NCBI GenBank assembly: GCA_963710815.1
Contig: CAVQCA010000084.1
Coordinates: forward strand, 1-64,000
DNA from: CAVQCA01 sp963710815
GTDB taxonomy: Bacteria > Pseudomonadota > Gammaproteobacteria > UBA9214
Direction of reading: 5' to 3'
DNA: 64,000 nt
Positions 47,913 to 58,354 of this stretch are shown here, one piece after another. The translations under genes and the position numbers were made by a program. The notes beneath the pieces were generated by a model. It saw only the letters and a program-made list of their open reading frames with translations, had not been told where the DNA came from and ran no database searches. Each line of letters starts with the position of its first letter. Position 1 is the stretch's first letter.

Positions 47913-49688
47913 TTAATGCAATTTACGTTTACGCTGGTTCCATCCTAGCCATCCGATAAAACCGGCGAGCAACCACCATTCACCCTGATTCGGCGAGTTG
48001 TTGCTTGACATGGTGCACCCGTTGCCGCTGCTGTGGCCACCACCACCACCACCACCACCAGCCACGCCGATAGTGCCTTCTAGATGGAGGCTATAAGGAA
48101 CATTGCCGAATCCCGAGGGATCGCCATCAGGAATTGTGGCTGAGTAGTCAAGCGTATAGGTGTCGCCCGCTGCACAGGTATTGGCACAGTGTATGACGGC
48201 CTGGCCCTCTGGATTCCCATTCCACGCGCCAGAACCCAGCGGGATATTTGCAATTCCATTCCAGGTCACACCCCAGCCAGCGAAGTCAAGGAGTACATTT
48301 TTTGAATCATCCTGGTTTACGACGGTAACAGGCGTCTCTGTTGTTTGGGACATTCCAGTGTTACTGAAAAATGCCCATGTTTTATCGATGTTAGGTGACT
48401 CTGAACCATCAGGGTCACCGGTATGGCTGCCACTGGCCGGTTGAGTTGTACCCAGGACGATACCGTTAAGCGAACCTTCAGGAACATATGTGAAGACAGG
48501 AGGGGGACCTGCATCAGTCACCAATCCAAAGTTGCTGCTCGCTTCATCAAAACTGAGTACGGCGTTAGCTGGCAATTGGCCGGTTACAGGGACGCCGATA
48601 GTGCCTTCTAGATGGAGGCTATAAGGAATATTGCCGAATCCCGAGGGATCGCCATCAGGAATCGTGGCTGAGTAGTCAAGCGTATAGGTATCGCCCTCTG
48701 CACAGGTATTGGCACAGTGCATGACGGCCTGGCCCTCTGGATTCCCATTCCACGCGCCAGAACCCAGCGGGATATTTGCAATTCCATTCCAGGTCACACC
48801 CCAGCCAGCGAAGTCAAGGAGTACATTTTTTGGATCATCCTGGTTTACGACGGTAACGGGCGTCTCTGTTGTTTGGGACATTCCAGTGTTACTGAAAAAT
48901 GCCCATGTTTTATCGATGTTAGGTGACTCTGAACCATCAGGGTCACCGGTATGGCTGCCACTGGCCGGTTGAGTTGTACCCAGGACGATACCGTTAAGCG
49001 AACCTTCAGGAACATATGTGAAGACAGGAGGGGGACCTGCATCAGTCACCAATCCAAAGTTGCTGCTCGCTTCATCAAAACTGAGTACGGCGTTAGCTGG
49101 CAATTGGCCGGTTACAGGGGCTGCTGTGATGGTGCCTTGTAAATGGAGGGCGTAGGGAACTCCTCCGAAACCTGACGCATCACCAACAGGAACGGTGGCC
49201 GAGTAGTCAAGTACATAAGTATCGCCATTTTCGCAGGTGTTGCCACAGGTCACGATGGCAGTGCCCTCCGGATTGCCTGCATAGGCTCCCGAACCCATGG
49301 GGATACTGGGTATTCCATTCCAGGTGACATTCCAGCCCGAGAAGTCAAGTTCTACATTGCCATTCCCATCATCGCTTTTGATTGTGACATTGGATGTGGT
49401 TTGCGACATTCCAGTGTTAAAGAAGAAATACCATGCGTCATCGATGTTTGGCGATTCTGAACCATTAATATTCCCGCTATGACTGCCACTGGCCGGTTGA
49501 GTGGTACCCAAGACTATCCCATTAAACGAATTAAGAGGGGTCTTTAAGGAATTCATCTCAAAGTAACTGTCCGGCCCGGTTCCCGCATCAAATGCCAACG
49601 TAGAGGCACTAGACATACTGGCCTGCACCCCAATAGATGCGCAGGCCAGGGCGCCTGCGACTGCCGCTAGAAAACCTGTATTTTTCAT
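47913..49688 (-). CDS. Repetitive secreted surface protein with unusual C-terminal sorting tail
   Basis: 591 residues. Signal peptide MKNTGFLAAVAGALACASIG ending VQA. Three related domains of about 176 residues follow: the first is diverged, the second (about 190-365) and third (about 366-541) are nearly identical. Each has NGIVLGTTQPASGSH, SESPNID, WNGI and CxNTC motifs. The C-terminus has a Gly run, then GNGCTMSSNNSPNQGEWW, a short hydrophobic stretch and RKRK. This layout (Gly-rich, Cys, helix, basic end) resembles MYXO-CTERM/JDVT-CTERM-like signals but not PEP-CTERM. Function unknown; probably cell-surface anchored. Confidence 0.82.
   Translation of the reverse strand: MKNTGFLAAVAGALACASIGVQASMSSASTLAFDAGTGPDSYFEMNSLKTPLNSFNGIVLGTTQPASGSHSGNINGSESPNIDDAWYFFFNTGMSQTTSNVTIKSDDGNGNVELDFSGWNVTWNGIPSIPMGSGAYAGNPEGTAIVTCGNTCENGDTYVLDYSATVPVGDASGFGGVPYALHLQGTITAAPVTGQLPANAVLSFDEASSNFGLVTDAGPPPVFTYVPEGSLNGIVLGTTQPASGSHTGDPDGSESPNIDKTWAFFSNTGMSQTTETPVTVVNQDDPKNVLLDFAGWGVTWNGIANIPLGSGAWNGNPEGQAVMHCANTCAEGDTYTLDYSATIPDGDPSGFGNIPYSLHLEGTIGVPVTGQLPANAVLSFDEASSNFGLVTDAGPPPVFTYVPEGSLNGIVLGTTQPASGSHTGDPDGSESPNIDKTWAFFSNTGMSQTTETPVTVVNQDDSKNVLLDFAGWGVTWNGIANIPLGSGAWNGNPEGQAVIHCANTCAAGDTYTLDYSATIPDGDPSGFGNVPYSLHLEGTIGVAGGGGGGGGHSSGNGCTMSSNNSPNQGEWWLLAGFIGWLGWNQRKRKLH
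48064..49119 (-). repeat. 528-bp tandem duplication inside the surface-protein gene
   Basis: Units 48064-48591 and 48592-49119 differ at about 7 positions by eye and keep the frame (176 codons). A recent duplication of one domain. Confidence 0.95.
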
Positions 49689-50261
49689 TTGTTCCGTCCT
49701 CCGAAGGGTCTGATATTGAGTTGTTAGGTATTGTATGCTCTTGATTTAGTGCCCCAGAGCTGATTACCCAGACTCGGAGCATAATAATACTCGTTGCCGC
49801 TGGATGTACAAGTGATAATAGACATGCCCATGTTAGAGAGGCAAGTTGACAAGGTGTCAAGGATGTCTGGAGGTATGGCGTTAGATGCTCTCAAGGAAAC
49901 CTTGGTGGCAGGGCTCGATGATTCATTAAGGAAGCGCTTGGACACTTTATTGACCCCGGTGAGGCCTTGGACGCGTGGGATCACTTGGCGCGTTCTGTGA
50001 CTAATTTCAGGGGTAGATATAATTTATATTAAGTAAGAATATAAGAATGTAGTTATTCTTCTTTGTATTGATAGTTCTATTGATGGTTTTCACTGCCACA
50101 CCATCATTTGTTACAAAATCCCATGATCCAATCACTTGATTCCATTATATGGACAATTGCACCGGATAGTGCATAATTACCGACTTTTAAAATAGCGGTT
50201 GATAGAATACTGCGACAAGTTGATATGATTTGATGTCAATTCTGCAGGCAAAAGTCAATAA
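49689..50261. other. 573-bp gap before aroQ
   Basis: AT-rich, unlike its surroundings. A frame at 49794-50000 (MPMLERQVDKVSRMSGG, LKETLVAGLDDSLRKRL) looks weakly like part of an Hpt domain, perhaps a gene fragment. No element of the palindrome families is present. Confidence 0.35.
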
Positions 50262-50714
50262 ATGGCCGTTTATCACATTCTTGTACTCAATGGCCCCAAT
50301 CTGAATCTCCTGGGAACGCGTGAGCCAGGGCATTATGGCGTCACGACGCTTGGGGACATCATAAAGCGGCTTGTTGAAGTGGCGGACCGGTATGACGCGG
50401 AACTGGCAAGCTTCCAAAGCAACGCCGAGCATGAGTTGATTGAGAGAATCCATGCCGCTGCGAAGGAAGGCACCGACGTTATCATCATTAACCCGGCAGC
50501 CTTCACCCATACCAGTGTTGGATTGAGGGATGCCCTGCAGGCAGTCGGGATTCCCTTCATCGAGGTCCACTTGTCGAATATCCATGCCCGCGAGGATTTC
50601 CGCAAAAACTCCTATTTCTCGGATGTGGCTCTGGGGGTGATCTCAGGGCTGGGGGCGATCGGGTATGAACTGGCCTTGCGGGCGGCGGTGCGGCATCTGC
50701 AGGAGCGGGGTTGA
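50262..50714 (+). CDS. aroQ: Type II 3-dehydroquinate dehydratase
   Basis: 150 residues. Shikimate pathway step. LNGPNLNLLGTREPGHYG carries the catalytic Tyr/Arg, NPAAFTHTS the lid and catalytic region, and EVHLSNIHARE the catalytic His. First gene of the conserved aroQ-accBC run. Confidence 0.97.
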   Translation: MAVYHILVLNGPNLNLLGTREPGHYGVTTLGDIIKRLVEVADRYDAELASFQSNAEHELIERIHAAAKEGTDVIIINPAAFTHTSVGLRDALQAVGIPFIEVHLSNIHAREDFRKNSYFSDVALGVISGLGAIGYELALRAAVRHLQERG

Positions 50715-50724
50715 GAGCATCTTT

Positions 50725-50896
50725 GATGGCCACGGATCGCTCCCGGCTTCCTGCCTCCCGCGACACTTGTTCATCCCTGAACATCGAAGCACACGAAAAA
50801 GTTGGAAGGTAAGAAGTAATAAAGTGAAAAGTGAGGCGTGAGGGGCTGGGGCTTCAATGGTGCGTGTGGCGCACCCTACATTGAACAGGTTTTGAA
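50725..50896. repeat. Half arm, heptads and GCGCACCCTACA hairpin
   Basis: Starts with a left half arm (ATGGCCACGGATC, 50726), then heptads (GTAAGAA, GTGAAAA, GTGAGGC; about 50800-50840) and a hairpin GGTGCGTGTGGCGCACC before accB. Confidence 0.55.
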
Positions 50897-51367
50897 ATGG
50901 ACATACGCAAAGTCAAGAAGCTGATCGAGCTGCTGGAGGAATCCAACATCACGGAGATCGAGATCCACGAGGGGGAGGAGTCGGTCCGGATCAGCCGCAA
51001 GGGGGAGGCCCCGCAGGCGCCTGCCTTCATGCCGGCGTATGCGCCGGGGATGTACGCGGCCGCGCCGTCCGCTGCCCCTGTACCCGCGACCGGTCAGGAT
51101 CCCGCGCAGACGGTCGAAAAACCTGAGCCTCTGGGCCATGTGGTCACCTCCCCGATGGTCGGGACGTTCTACGAATCCCCGTCGCCCGGTACCAAGCCGT
51201 TTGTCGAGGTGGGCCAGCACGTCAACGTCGGTGACACCCTCTGTATCATCGAGGCCATGAAGATGCTCAACCAGATCGAGGCCGACAAGTCGGGCAAGAT
51301 CGCCTCCCGGATGGTCGACAACGGCCAGCCGGTCGAGTTCGGCCAGGAACTGTTTGTAATCAGCTGA
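50897..51367 (+). CDS. accB: Biotin carboxyl carrier protein of acetyl-CoA carboxylase
   Basis: 156 residues. N-terminal helical part, Ala/Pro linker (about 50-75), then the biotinyl domain with EAMKML near residue 122 and the thumb-region SPMVGTFYESPSPG. Stop overlaps the accC start (TGATG). Confidence 0.97.
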   Translation: MDIRKVKKLIELLEESNITEIEIHEGEESVRISRKGEAPQAPAFMPAYAPGMYAAAPSAAPVPATGQDPAQTVEKPEPLGHVVTSPMVGTFYESPSPGTKPFVEVGQHVNVGDTLCIIEAMKMLNQIEADKSGKIASRMVDNGQPVEFGQELFVIS

Positions 51368-52707
51368 TGCTGGAAAAAGTTGTCATCGCTAACCGGGGCG
51401 AGATCGCCCTGCGGATCCTGCGGGCGTGCCAGGAACTCGGAATCAGCACGGTGGCGGTTTATTCCGTGGCCGATCGCGACCTGAAGCATGTGCTGCTGGC
51501 CGACGAGAGCGTTTGCATCGGCCCGGCGCCTTCCAGCGCCAGTTACCTCAATATCCCCGCAATCATCAGCGCCGCTGAAGTGACCGACGCGGACGCCATC
51601 CATCCCGGTTACGGGTTTCTGGCCGAGAACGACGATTTTGCCGAACAGTGTGAACGCAGCGGCTTTGTCTTTATCGGCCCGCGACCGGAAACGATCCGCA
51701 CCATGGGCGACAAGGTGGCCGCGATCCGCGCCATGCAGACCGCCGGTGTGCCTTGCGTGCCGGGGTCGGACGGACCGCTGGGGGAGGATGACAAGGCCAA
51801 TCTCGCCATGGCGCGCAAGATCGGTTATCCGATCATCATCAAGGCGGCAGGCGGCGGCGGCGGGCGCGGCATGCGGGTGGTACACGCCGAGGCCGCGCTG
51901 CTGGCCGCGATTTCACTGACCCGCACCGAGGCCAAGAATGCCTTCAGCAACGACGTGGTCTACATGGAGAAATACCTCGACCGGCCACGGCACATCGAGT
52001 TCCAGGTGCTGGGTGACGGGGAGGGCGATGCCATCCATCTGGGGGAACGCGACTGCTCCATGCAGCGCCGTCATCAGAAGGTGATCGAGGAGTCGCCGGC
52101 GCCGGGGATTACCGGGGAACAGCGTCAGGAGATGGGTCAGCGTTGTGTCGAGGCCTGCAAACGCCTGCGTTACCGCGGGGCCGGGACGTTCGAGTTTCTC
52201 TACCAGGACGGCGAGTTCTACTTCATCGAGATGAACACGCGCATCCAGGTGGAGCACCCGGTCACGGAGATGATCACCGGTGTAGATATCGTCAAGGAGC
52301 AGTTGCGCATCGCCGCCGGAGAAGGGATCTCCTTCCGCCAGGAGGACATCCGGTTCCGCGGTCACGCGATTGAATGCCGCATCAATGCCGAGGATCCGAA
52401 GAACTTCATGCCGTCACCTGGCCGGATCGAGATGTACCATGCCCCGGGCGGACCCGGCATCCGCATGGACACCCATATCTACAACGGCTACCGGGTGCCG
52501 CCGTACTACGATTCCATGATCGGCAAGCTGATCGCCTATGGCGAGACCCGTCAATCGGCGCTCGCCCGCATGCGCGTGGCGCTCAACGAGATCGTCATCG
52601 ACGGGATCAAGTCCAACGTACCGCTGCAGCTCGATATCGTCACGGACCATGCCTTCATGCAGGGTGGCACCGATATTCATTACCTGGAAAAGAAGCTGGG
52701 GCTTTGA
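51367..52707 (+). CDS. accC: Biotin carboxylase of acetyl-CoA carboxylase
   Basis: 446 residues, ATP-grasp. ANRGEIALRILRA, KAAGGGGGRGMRVV, HLGERDCSMQRRHQK and EMNTRIQVEHPVTE are all intact. Coupled to accB; together they make malonyl-CoA precursors for fatty acids. Confidence 0.98.
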   Translation: MLEKVVIANRGEIALRILRACQELGISTVAVYSVADRDLKHVLLADESVCIGPAPSSASYLNIPAIISAAEVTDADAIHPGYGFLAENDDFAEQCERSGFVFIGPRPETIRTMGDKVAAIRAMQTAGVPCVPGSDGPLGEDDKANLAMARKIGYPIIIKAAGGGGGRGMRVVHAEAALLAAISLTRTEAKNAFSNDVVYMEKYLDRPRHIEFQVLGDGEGDAIHLGERDCSMQRRHQKVIEESPAPGITGEQRQEMGQRCVEACKRLRYRGAGTFEFLYQDGEFYFIEMNTRIQVEHPVTEMITGVDIVKEQLRIAAGEGISFRQEDIRFRGHAIECRINAEDPKNFMPSPGRIEMYHAPGGPGIRMDTHIYNGYRVPPYYDSMIGKLIAYGETRQSALARMRVALNEIVIDGIKSNVPLQLDIVTDHAFMQGGTDIHYLEKKLGL

Positions 52708-52751
52708 AAGTGAAAAGTGAGGGGTGAGGAGTAAGAAGTAAAAAAACCTTA

Positions 52752-52917
52752 ATGGCCACGGAATCCACGGAAGACACGGAAAAAATCAACAAAGTAAAAA
52801 AAGTAAAACGTGAGAGGTGAGAGGTGAAGAAGCCTTTCGGTATTCCCGGTGCGTATGGCGCATCCTATGTGAGAATTTTCTAATCTTTCCGTGTTCTTCA
52901 GTGGATTCCGTGGCCAT
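52752..52917. repeat. CCACGGAAN element, hybrid of subfamily A
   Basis: Left part as subfamily A (AAGCCTTTCGGTATTCC); the right interior instead has GTGCGTATGGCGCATCC. Heptads flank it on both sides (about 52709-52745 and 52925-52959). Confidence 0.8.
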
Positions 52918-52924
52918 TTCTCTT

Positions 52925-52959
52925 TTCACCTCTCACCTCTTACTCCTCACTTCTCACTC
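52925..52959. repeat. Heptad array abutting the prmA start
   Basis: Five units (TTCACCT, CTCACCT, CTTACTC, CTCACTT, CTCACTC) end 5 bases before the prmA ATG. The pyrimidine tract leaves no Shine-Dalgarno sequence for prmA. Confidence 0.8.
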
Positions 52960-52964
52960 CTCCC

Positions 52965-53849
52965 ATGGCCTGGTTGCAAATATTCGTTGAAGTGTCCGGT
53001 GATGGCGTGGAGGTTGCCACTGAAACGCTGATCGATGCCGGGGCGTTGTCGGTGACGTATGAAGACGCTGCGGATGAGCCGATCCTGGAGCCGGGGTTGG
53101 GGGAGCATCCGGTGTGGTCGGTTACCCGTGTGGTGGCGCTGTTTTCGCAGGACTGCGATACAAGCCATATCGAGCGGCGCCTGCGCGCGGCGCTGCATGA
53201 CGCGGAGATCGAGGTGCGGATCGAGCAGCTGGAAGACCGCGACTGGTCCAGCACCTGGCGGGATAGCTTCCATGCCATGCGATTCGGTGCGCGACTGTGG
53301 GTGGTTCCCAGCGATGAGTCTCCCGCCGGGGCCGATGCCGTCGTCGTTCGTATGGATCCCGGGCTCGCTTTCGGCACCGGGACCCATGCCACGACGGCGT
53401 TATGCCTGGAATGGCTGGATGCGAATTCGCCGGTGGAGCTGGAAGTCATCGATTATGGCTGCGGGTCGGGAATACTCGCCATCGCGGCCGGCAAGCTGGG
53501 CGCACGTCGGGTGCGCGCCGTGGATATCGATCCGCAGGCCTTGCAGGCGACGCGGGAAAATGCCAGGCGCAACGGGGTGGGTGAGGGATTGAGCGTGATG
53601 TTCCCCGGGGCGCTGGATGCGCGGCCTGCCAGTCTGGTGATCGCCAATATCCTCGCCAATCCGTTGATCGAACTGGCGGAAACCCTGGCCAGTCAGGTGA
53701 GCATGGGGGGGCGTATCGTCCTGACCGGAATTCTCGGCGAGCAGGCCGGCGATGTCATGGCGGCGTACCGGCGCTGGTTCGATTTTCGCGAACCGGTTAA
53801 ACGGGACGGGTGGGTGCTGCTGGAGGGGATCAAACGGCCTGAGAGGTGA
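52965..53849 (+). CDS. prmA: Ribosomal protein L11 methyltransferase
   Basis: 294 residues. SAM motif VIDYGCGSGILAIAAGKLGA and NILANPLIELAETL match PrmA; the N-terminal domain EVSGDGVEVATETLIDAGALSV binds L11. The start has no purine-rich site because a CT-rich repeat ends just before it. Confidence 0.96.
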   Translation: MAWLQIFVEVSGDGVEVATETLIDAGALSVTYEDAADEPILEPGLGEHPVWSVTRVVALFSQDCDTSHIERRLRAALHDAEIEVRIEQLEDRDWSSTWRDSFHAMRFGARLWVVPSDESPAGADAVVVRMDPGLAFGTGTHATTALCLEWLDANSPVELEVIDYGCGSGILAIAAGKLGARRVRAVDIDPQALQATRENARRNGVGEGLSVMFPGALDARPASLVIANILANPLIELAETLASQVSMGGRIVLTGILGEQAGDVMAAYRRWFDFREPVKRDGWVLLEGIKRPER

Positions 53850-53857
53850 AAAGAATA

Positions 53858-54018
53858 ATGGCCACGGAATCCACGGAAGACACGGAAAAATAAATTCAAC
53901 AAAGTAAAAAAGAAAAAAGCAAGGAGTGCAGAAGCCTTTCGGTATTCCTGTGCGGACGGTGGGATGTTGGTAAAGATTTTAAAATAATTCCGTGTTCTTC
54001 CGTGGATTCCGTGGCCAT
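53858..54018. repeat. CCACGGAAN palindromic element, subfamily A
   Basis: 161 bp. Interior order: AATTCAACAAAG, poly-purine, AAGCCTTTCGGTATTCCTGT, GGTGGGATGTTGGTAAAG, TTTTAAAATAATTCC. Nearly the same in copies at 58148 (inverted), 59702 and 62024. Confidence 0.88.
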
Positions 54019-54089
54019 TACAGTTTTTCTTTTCACTTCTTACCTCTCACTTTTTACCTTTCATATAGTGAAAGTGTAGACTAGCCGCC

Positions 54090-54890
54090 ATGTACACTTT
54101 CTGCCCGACATGTTCGACGGTATTCTCCATCAAGGCCGAGCAGCTGCTGGCGGCGGATGGGCGTGTGCGTTGCGGGGAGTGCGGGCAGGTTTTTCGTGGG
54201 TATGATTTCGTCTACGAGGAGCTGGAGACGGCGCAGGCGGCACAGGCCGATTACCACGCGCCGAAATCAGACCCCTATATCGACCCGTATGTAATGGATG
54301 GGTGGCAGGTGGGGCAGGGCGGCGCCGATAGGGATGAGGATGACGGGTACGCTTTTGATAAGGATGCCGCCGTCCTGATGGAGTCGGCGCACGCCGGTGC
54401 GTGGGGGAAGAAATCGAATTTCTCGCGCAATGCCGGCTATGGCGTGCTCATCGGTGCTCTGCTGCTGCTGTTCGCCCTGCAGTGGTTGTATTTCAATCGC
54501 GCCGAACTGGCGGCGGACAATGACTTGCGTCCCGGTCTGGAAGGTCTCTGCTCCCTGCTGCATTGCACTCTGCCCCTGCAGGTCGACCTCTCCCGCATCG
54601 AACTGATCAACCGCGATGTCCGGAAACACCCGCAGGTCGCAGGGGCGCTGCTGATCAACGCCACTCTGGTCAATCACGCCGGTTTTACCCAGCCGTATCC
54701 GATTCTTGCGGTGACATTTTCGAATTCAACCGGCACGCCGATCGCCGCGCGGCGTTTCAAACCCGCCGAATACCTCGGTAAGCAGGTCGACGTCAAGGCG
54801 GGCATGCCGCCCGACAAGCCGGTGCCGATCGTGCTGGAAATCGAGGACCCGGGCGAGGAGGCGGTTTCCTTCCAGTTCGATTTTCTCTGA
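54090..54890 (+). CDS. Zinc-ribbon membrane protein with DUF3426
   Basis: 266 residues. N-terminal MJ0042-type zinc ribbon with Cys5, Cys8, Cys28, Cys31; a membrane helix near 115-135; C-terminal DUF3426 domain (about 150-266, LINATLVNHAGFTQPYPILAVTF split by family spacing). Usually between prmA and dusB in this class, as here. Function not established. Confidence 0.9.
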   Translation: MYTFCPTCSTVFSIKAEQLLAADGRVRCGECGQVFRGYDFVYEELETAQAAQADYHAPKSDPYIDPYVMDGWQVGQGGADRDEDDGYAFDKDAAVLMESAHAGAWGKKSNFSRNAGYGVLIGALLLLFALQWLYFNRAELAADNDLRPGLEGLCSLLHCTLPLQVDLSRIELINRDVRKHPQVAGALLINATLVNHAGFTQPYPILAVTFSNSTGTPIAARRFKPAEYLGKQVDVKAGMPPDKPVPIVLEIEDPGEEAVSFQFDFL

Positions 54891-54999
54891 TTTTCAGACC
54901 CTTCCGTGCGGTGATTTTCACCACTTTATCCGGGCCCGGGTTGCGAGTATTATTCTTCGTCCTTCACTCCCGGAATACTCAAGAACAGACACAAATCCG

Positions 55000-55986
55000 G
55001 TGCGACTAGGACCTTACACGCTCGCCAGTAACATGATCCTTGCCCCCATGGCAGGCGTCACCGATCGGCCGTTCCGGCAGCTATGCCGTTCGCTGGGGGC
55101 CGGCCTCGCCGTGTCGGAGATGGTTTCCTCAAACGCGCTCCTGTGGGGCAGTGAGAAGACGCGGCGCCGCATAGACCATGCCGGTGAAGACGAACCTGTT
55201 TCCGTGCAGATCGCCGGGGCCGATCCGCTCATGATGGCGGACGCCGCCCGTTTCAACGTCGCGCATGGCGCACAGATCATCGACATCAACATGGGGTGCC
55301 CGGCAAAGAAGGTCTGCAACGCTATGGCGGGTTCCGCCCTGTTGCAGGACGAGGCGCTGGTCGGTCGCATCCTCGACGCCGTCGTCGCGGCCGTCGATGT
55401 CCCGGTGACGCTGAAGATCCGCACCGGCACGGATCCGGCGCACCGCAATGCTCTGCGCATCGCCGCCCTCGCCGAACAGGCCGGCGTTCAGGCGCTGGCC
55501 GTGCACGGGCGCACCCGGGCCTGTGGATACCGGGGCGAGGCCGAGCATGAGACGGTGCGCGCGATCAAGTCCGCGGTGTCGATTCCGGTGATCGCCAACG
55601 GGGACATCAGCTCGCCGCAGAGGGCCGTCGAGGTGCTGCGTTATACCGGGGCCGACGCCCTTATGATCGGGCGCGCCGCGCAGGGCCGGCCGTGGGTATT
55701 TCGCGAGATCACGCATTTCATGTCAACGGGTGAGGTGCTGCCCGTGCCGGCGCCAGCCGAAATCGGGCGCATCCTCACCGGGCATATCAACAACCTCTAC
55801 GGGTTTTACGGGGAATATATCGGGGTACGGGTCGCTCGTAAGCACATCGCCTGGTACACCCGGGGGCAACCCGGCGGAAACAGTTTCCGCCGGTATATCA
55901 ATCAGGCCGAATCGGCCGAGGAGCAGCTTTGCCATATCAGGGACTATTTCGCCATACTGACCGAACAGAAGGCGCTGGCCGCATAA
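55000..55986 (+). CDS. dusB: tRNA-dihydrouridine synthase B
   Basis: 328 residues, FMN TIM barrel. APMAGVTDRPFRQLCRSLGAG, NMGCPAKKVCN with catalytic Cys, HGRTRACGYRG and ANGDISSPQ are DusB signatures. GTG start at 55000. Its TAA overlaps the fis ATG (TAATG), the classic dusB-fis operon. Confidence 0.97.
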   Translation: MRLGPYTLASNMILAPMAGVTDRPFRQLCRSLGAGLAVSEMVSSNALLWGSEKTRRRIDHAGEDEPVSVQIAGADPLMMADAARFNVAHGAQIIDINMGCPAKKVCNAMAGSALLQDEALVGRILDAVVAAVDVPVTLKIRTGTDPAHRNALRIAALAEQAGVQALAVHGRTRACGYRGEAEHETVRAIKSAVSIPVIANGDISSPQRAVEVLRYTGADALMIGRAAQGRPWVFREITHFMSTGEVLPVPAPAEIGRILTGHINNLYGFYGEYIGVRVARKHIAWYTRGQPGGNSFRRYINQAESAEEQLCHIRDYFAILTEQKALAA

Positions 55987-56246
55987 TGACGACGGCGGCA
56001 AGACACGAGCGGCGCAAGCAGCCGATCCGCCGCAGCGTACAATCCGCCCTCGAACTCTACCTGGATGATCTCAACGGGCACCATGTCAATGACCTTTATC
56101 ACATGGTCCTGGGAGAGGTCGAGCCGGCGTTGCTGAACGTCGTCATGCAGCATGTGGAGGGGAACCAGTCACAGGCCGCGGAAATGCTGGGCATCACCCG
56201 CGCCACCCTGCGCAAGAAGCTCAAGCTTTACGAGCTGGAACTGTAG
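55986..56246 (+). CDS. fis: Fis-family nucleoid/DNA-binding protein
   Basis: 86 residues. C-terminal helix-turn-helix GNQSQAAEMLGITRATLRKK is the Fis DNA-binding unit; the N-terminal part is shorter and basic. ATG overlaps dusB stop. Expected to be growth-regulated with dusB. Confidence 0.95.
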   Translation: MTTAARHERRKQPIRRSVQSALELYLDDLNGHHVNDLYHMVLGEVEPALLNVVMQHVEGNQSQAAEMLGITRATLRKKLKLYELEL

Positions 56247-56306
56247 TTACATGAACTCCTGACCGGAGCGGGAATTTACCCGGCTGGCCGTCTGTAACAT
56301 CATTAA

Positions 56307-56390
56307 TCACCGCAAAGACGCAAAGCTCGCAAAGTAATTCAATGGCAAACACAATTAATCGGCTTTGCGTTCTTTGCGCCTTTGCGGTGA
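56307..56390. repeat. CTTTGCGG palindromic repeat between fis and purH
   Basis: TCACCGCAAAGACGCAAAG pairs with CTTTGCGCCTTTGCGGTGA around an AATTCAATGGC loop. Simplest full copy of this family. Confidence 0.8.
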
Positions 56391-56460
56391 GATTGTTTTT
56401 TTACAGTTTTGTTCGAACGTTGTTCCTGCAGCATAAATATCAAATTCCGGGTTATACCTT

Positions 56461-58029
<1,569 letters not shown>

Positions 58030-58044
58030 TTCTGGCCAAGGAAA

Positions 58045-58100
58045 GTGAGAAGTGAGAAGTAAGAAGTGAGAAGTAAGAAGTGAGGGGTGAAGAGTGAGAA
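58045..58100. repeat. GTGAGAA heptad array, 8 units
   Basis: Eight consecutive units: GTGAGAA, GTGAGAA, GTAAGAA, GTGAGAA, GTAAGAA, GTGAGGG, GTGAAGA, GTGAGAA. Begins 15 bases after the purH stop. Confidence 0.88.
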
Positions 58101-58110
58101 GGAGATAATA

Positions 58111-58307
58111 ATGGCCACGGAATCACACGGAAAAGTAAAAATTCCTTATGGCCACGGAATCCACGGAAAACACGGAATTATTTTAAAATCCTTACCAACA
58201 TTCCACCTTGCGCACAGGAATATCGAAAGGCTTCTTCACTCCCCGATCTTTTCTTTTTCACTTTGTTGAATTTATTTTTCCGTGATTTCCGTGGGTTCCG
58301 TGGCCAT
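58111..58307. repeat. Half arm plus inverted subfamily A element
   Basis: A lone left arm (58111-58135) precedes a full element 58148-58307 whose interior is the reverse complement of the copies at 53858, 59702 and 62024. A short heptad tract (TCTCACTTCTCA) follows. Between purH and purD. Confidence 0.85.
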
Positions 58308-58354
58308 TAAGTTTTTTCTCACTTCTCAATTTTCCATGGACATAAAATAGAGCA

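Noticed and set aside
47913..49688. PEP-CTERM protein
   Set aside because: No PEP motif before the hydrophobic tail; the tail has Cys and Trp pairs instead, so I treat it as a different class.
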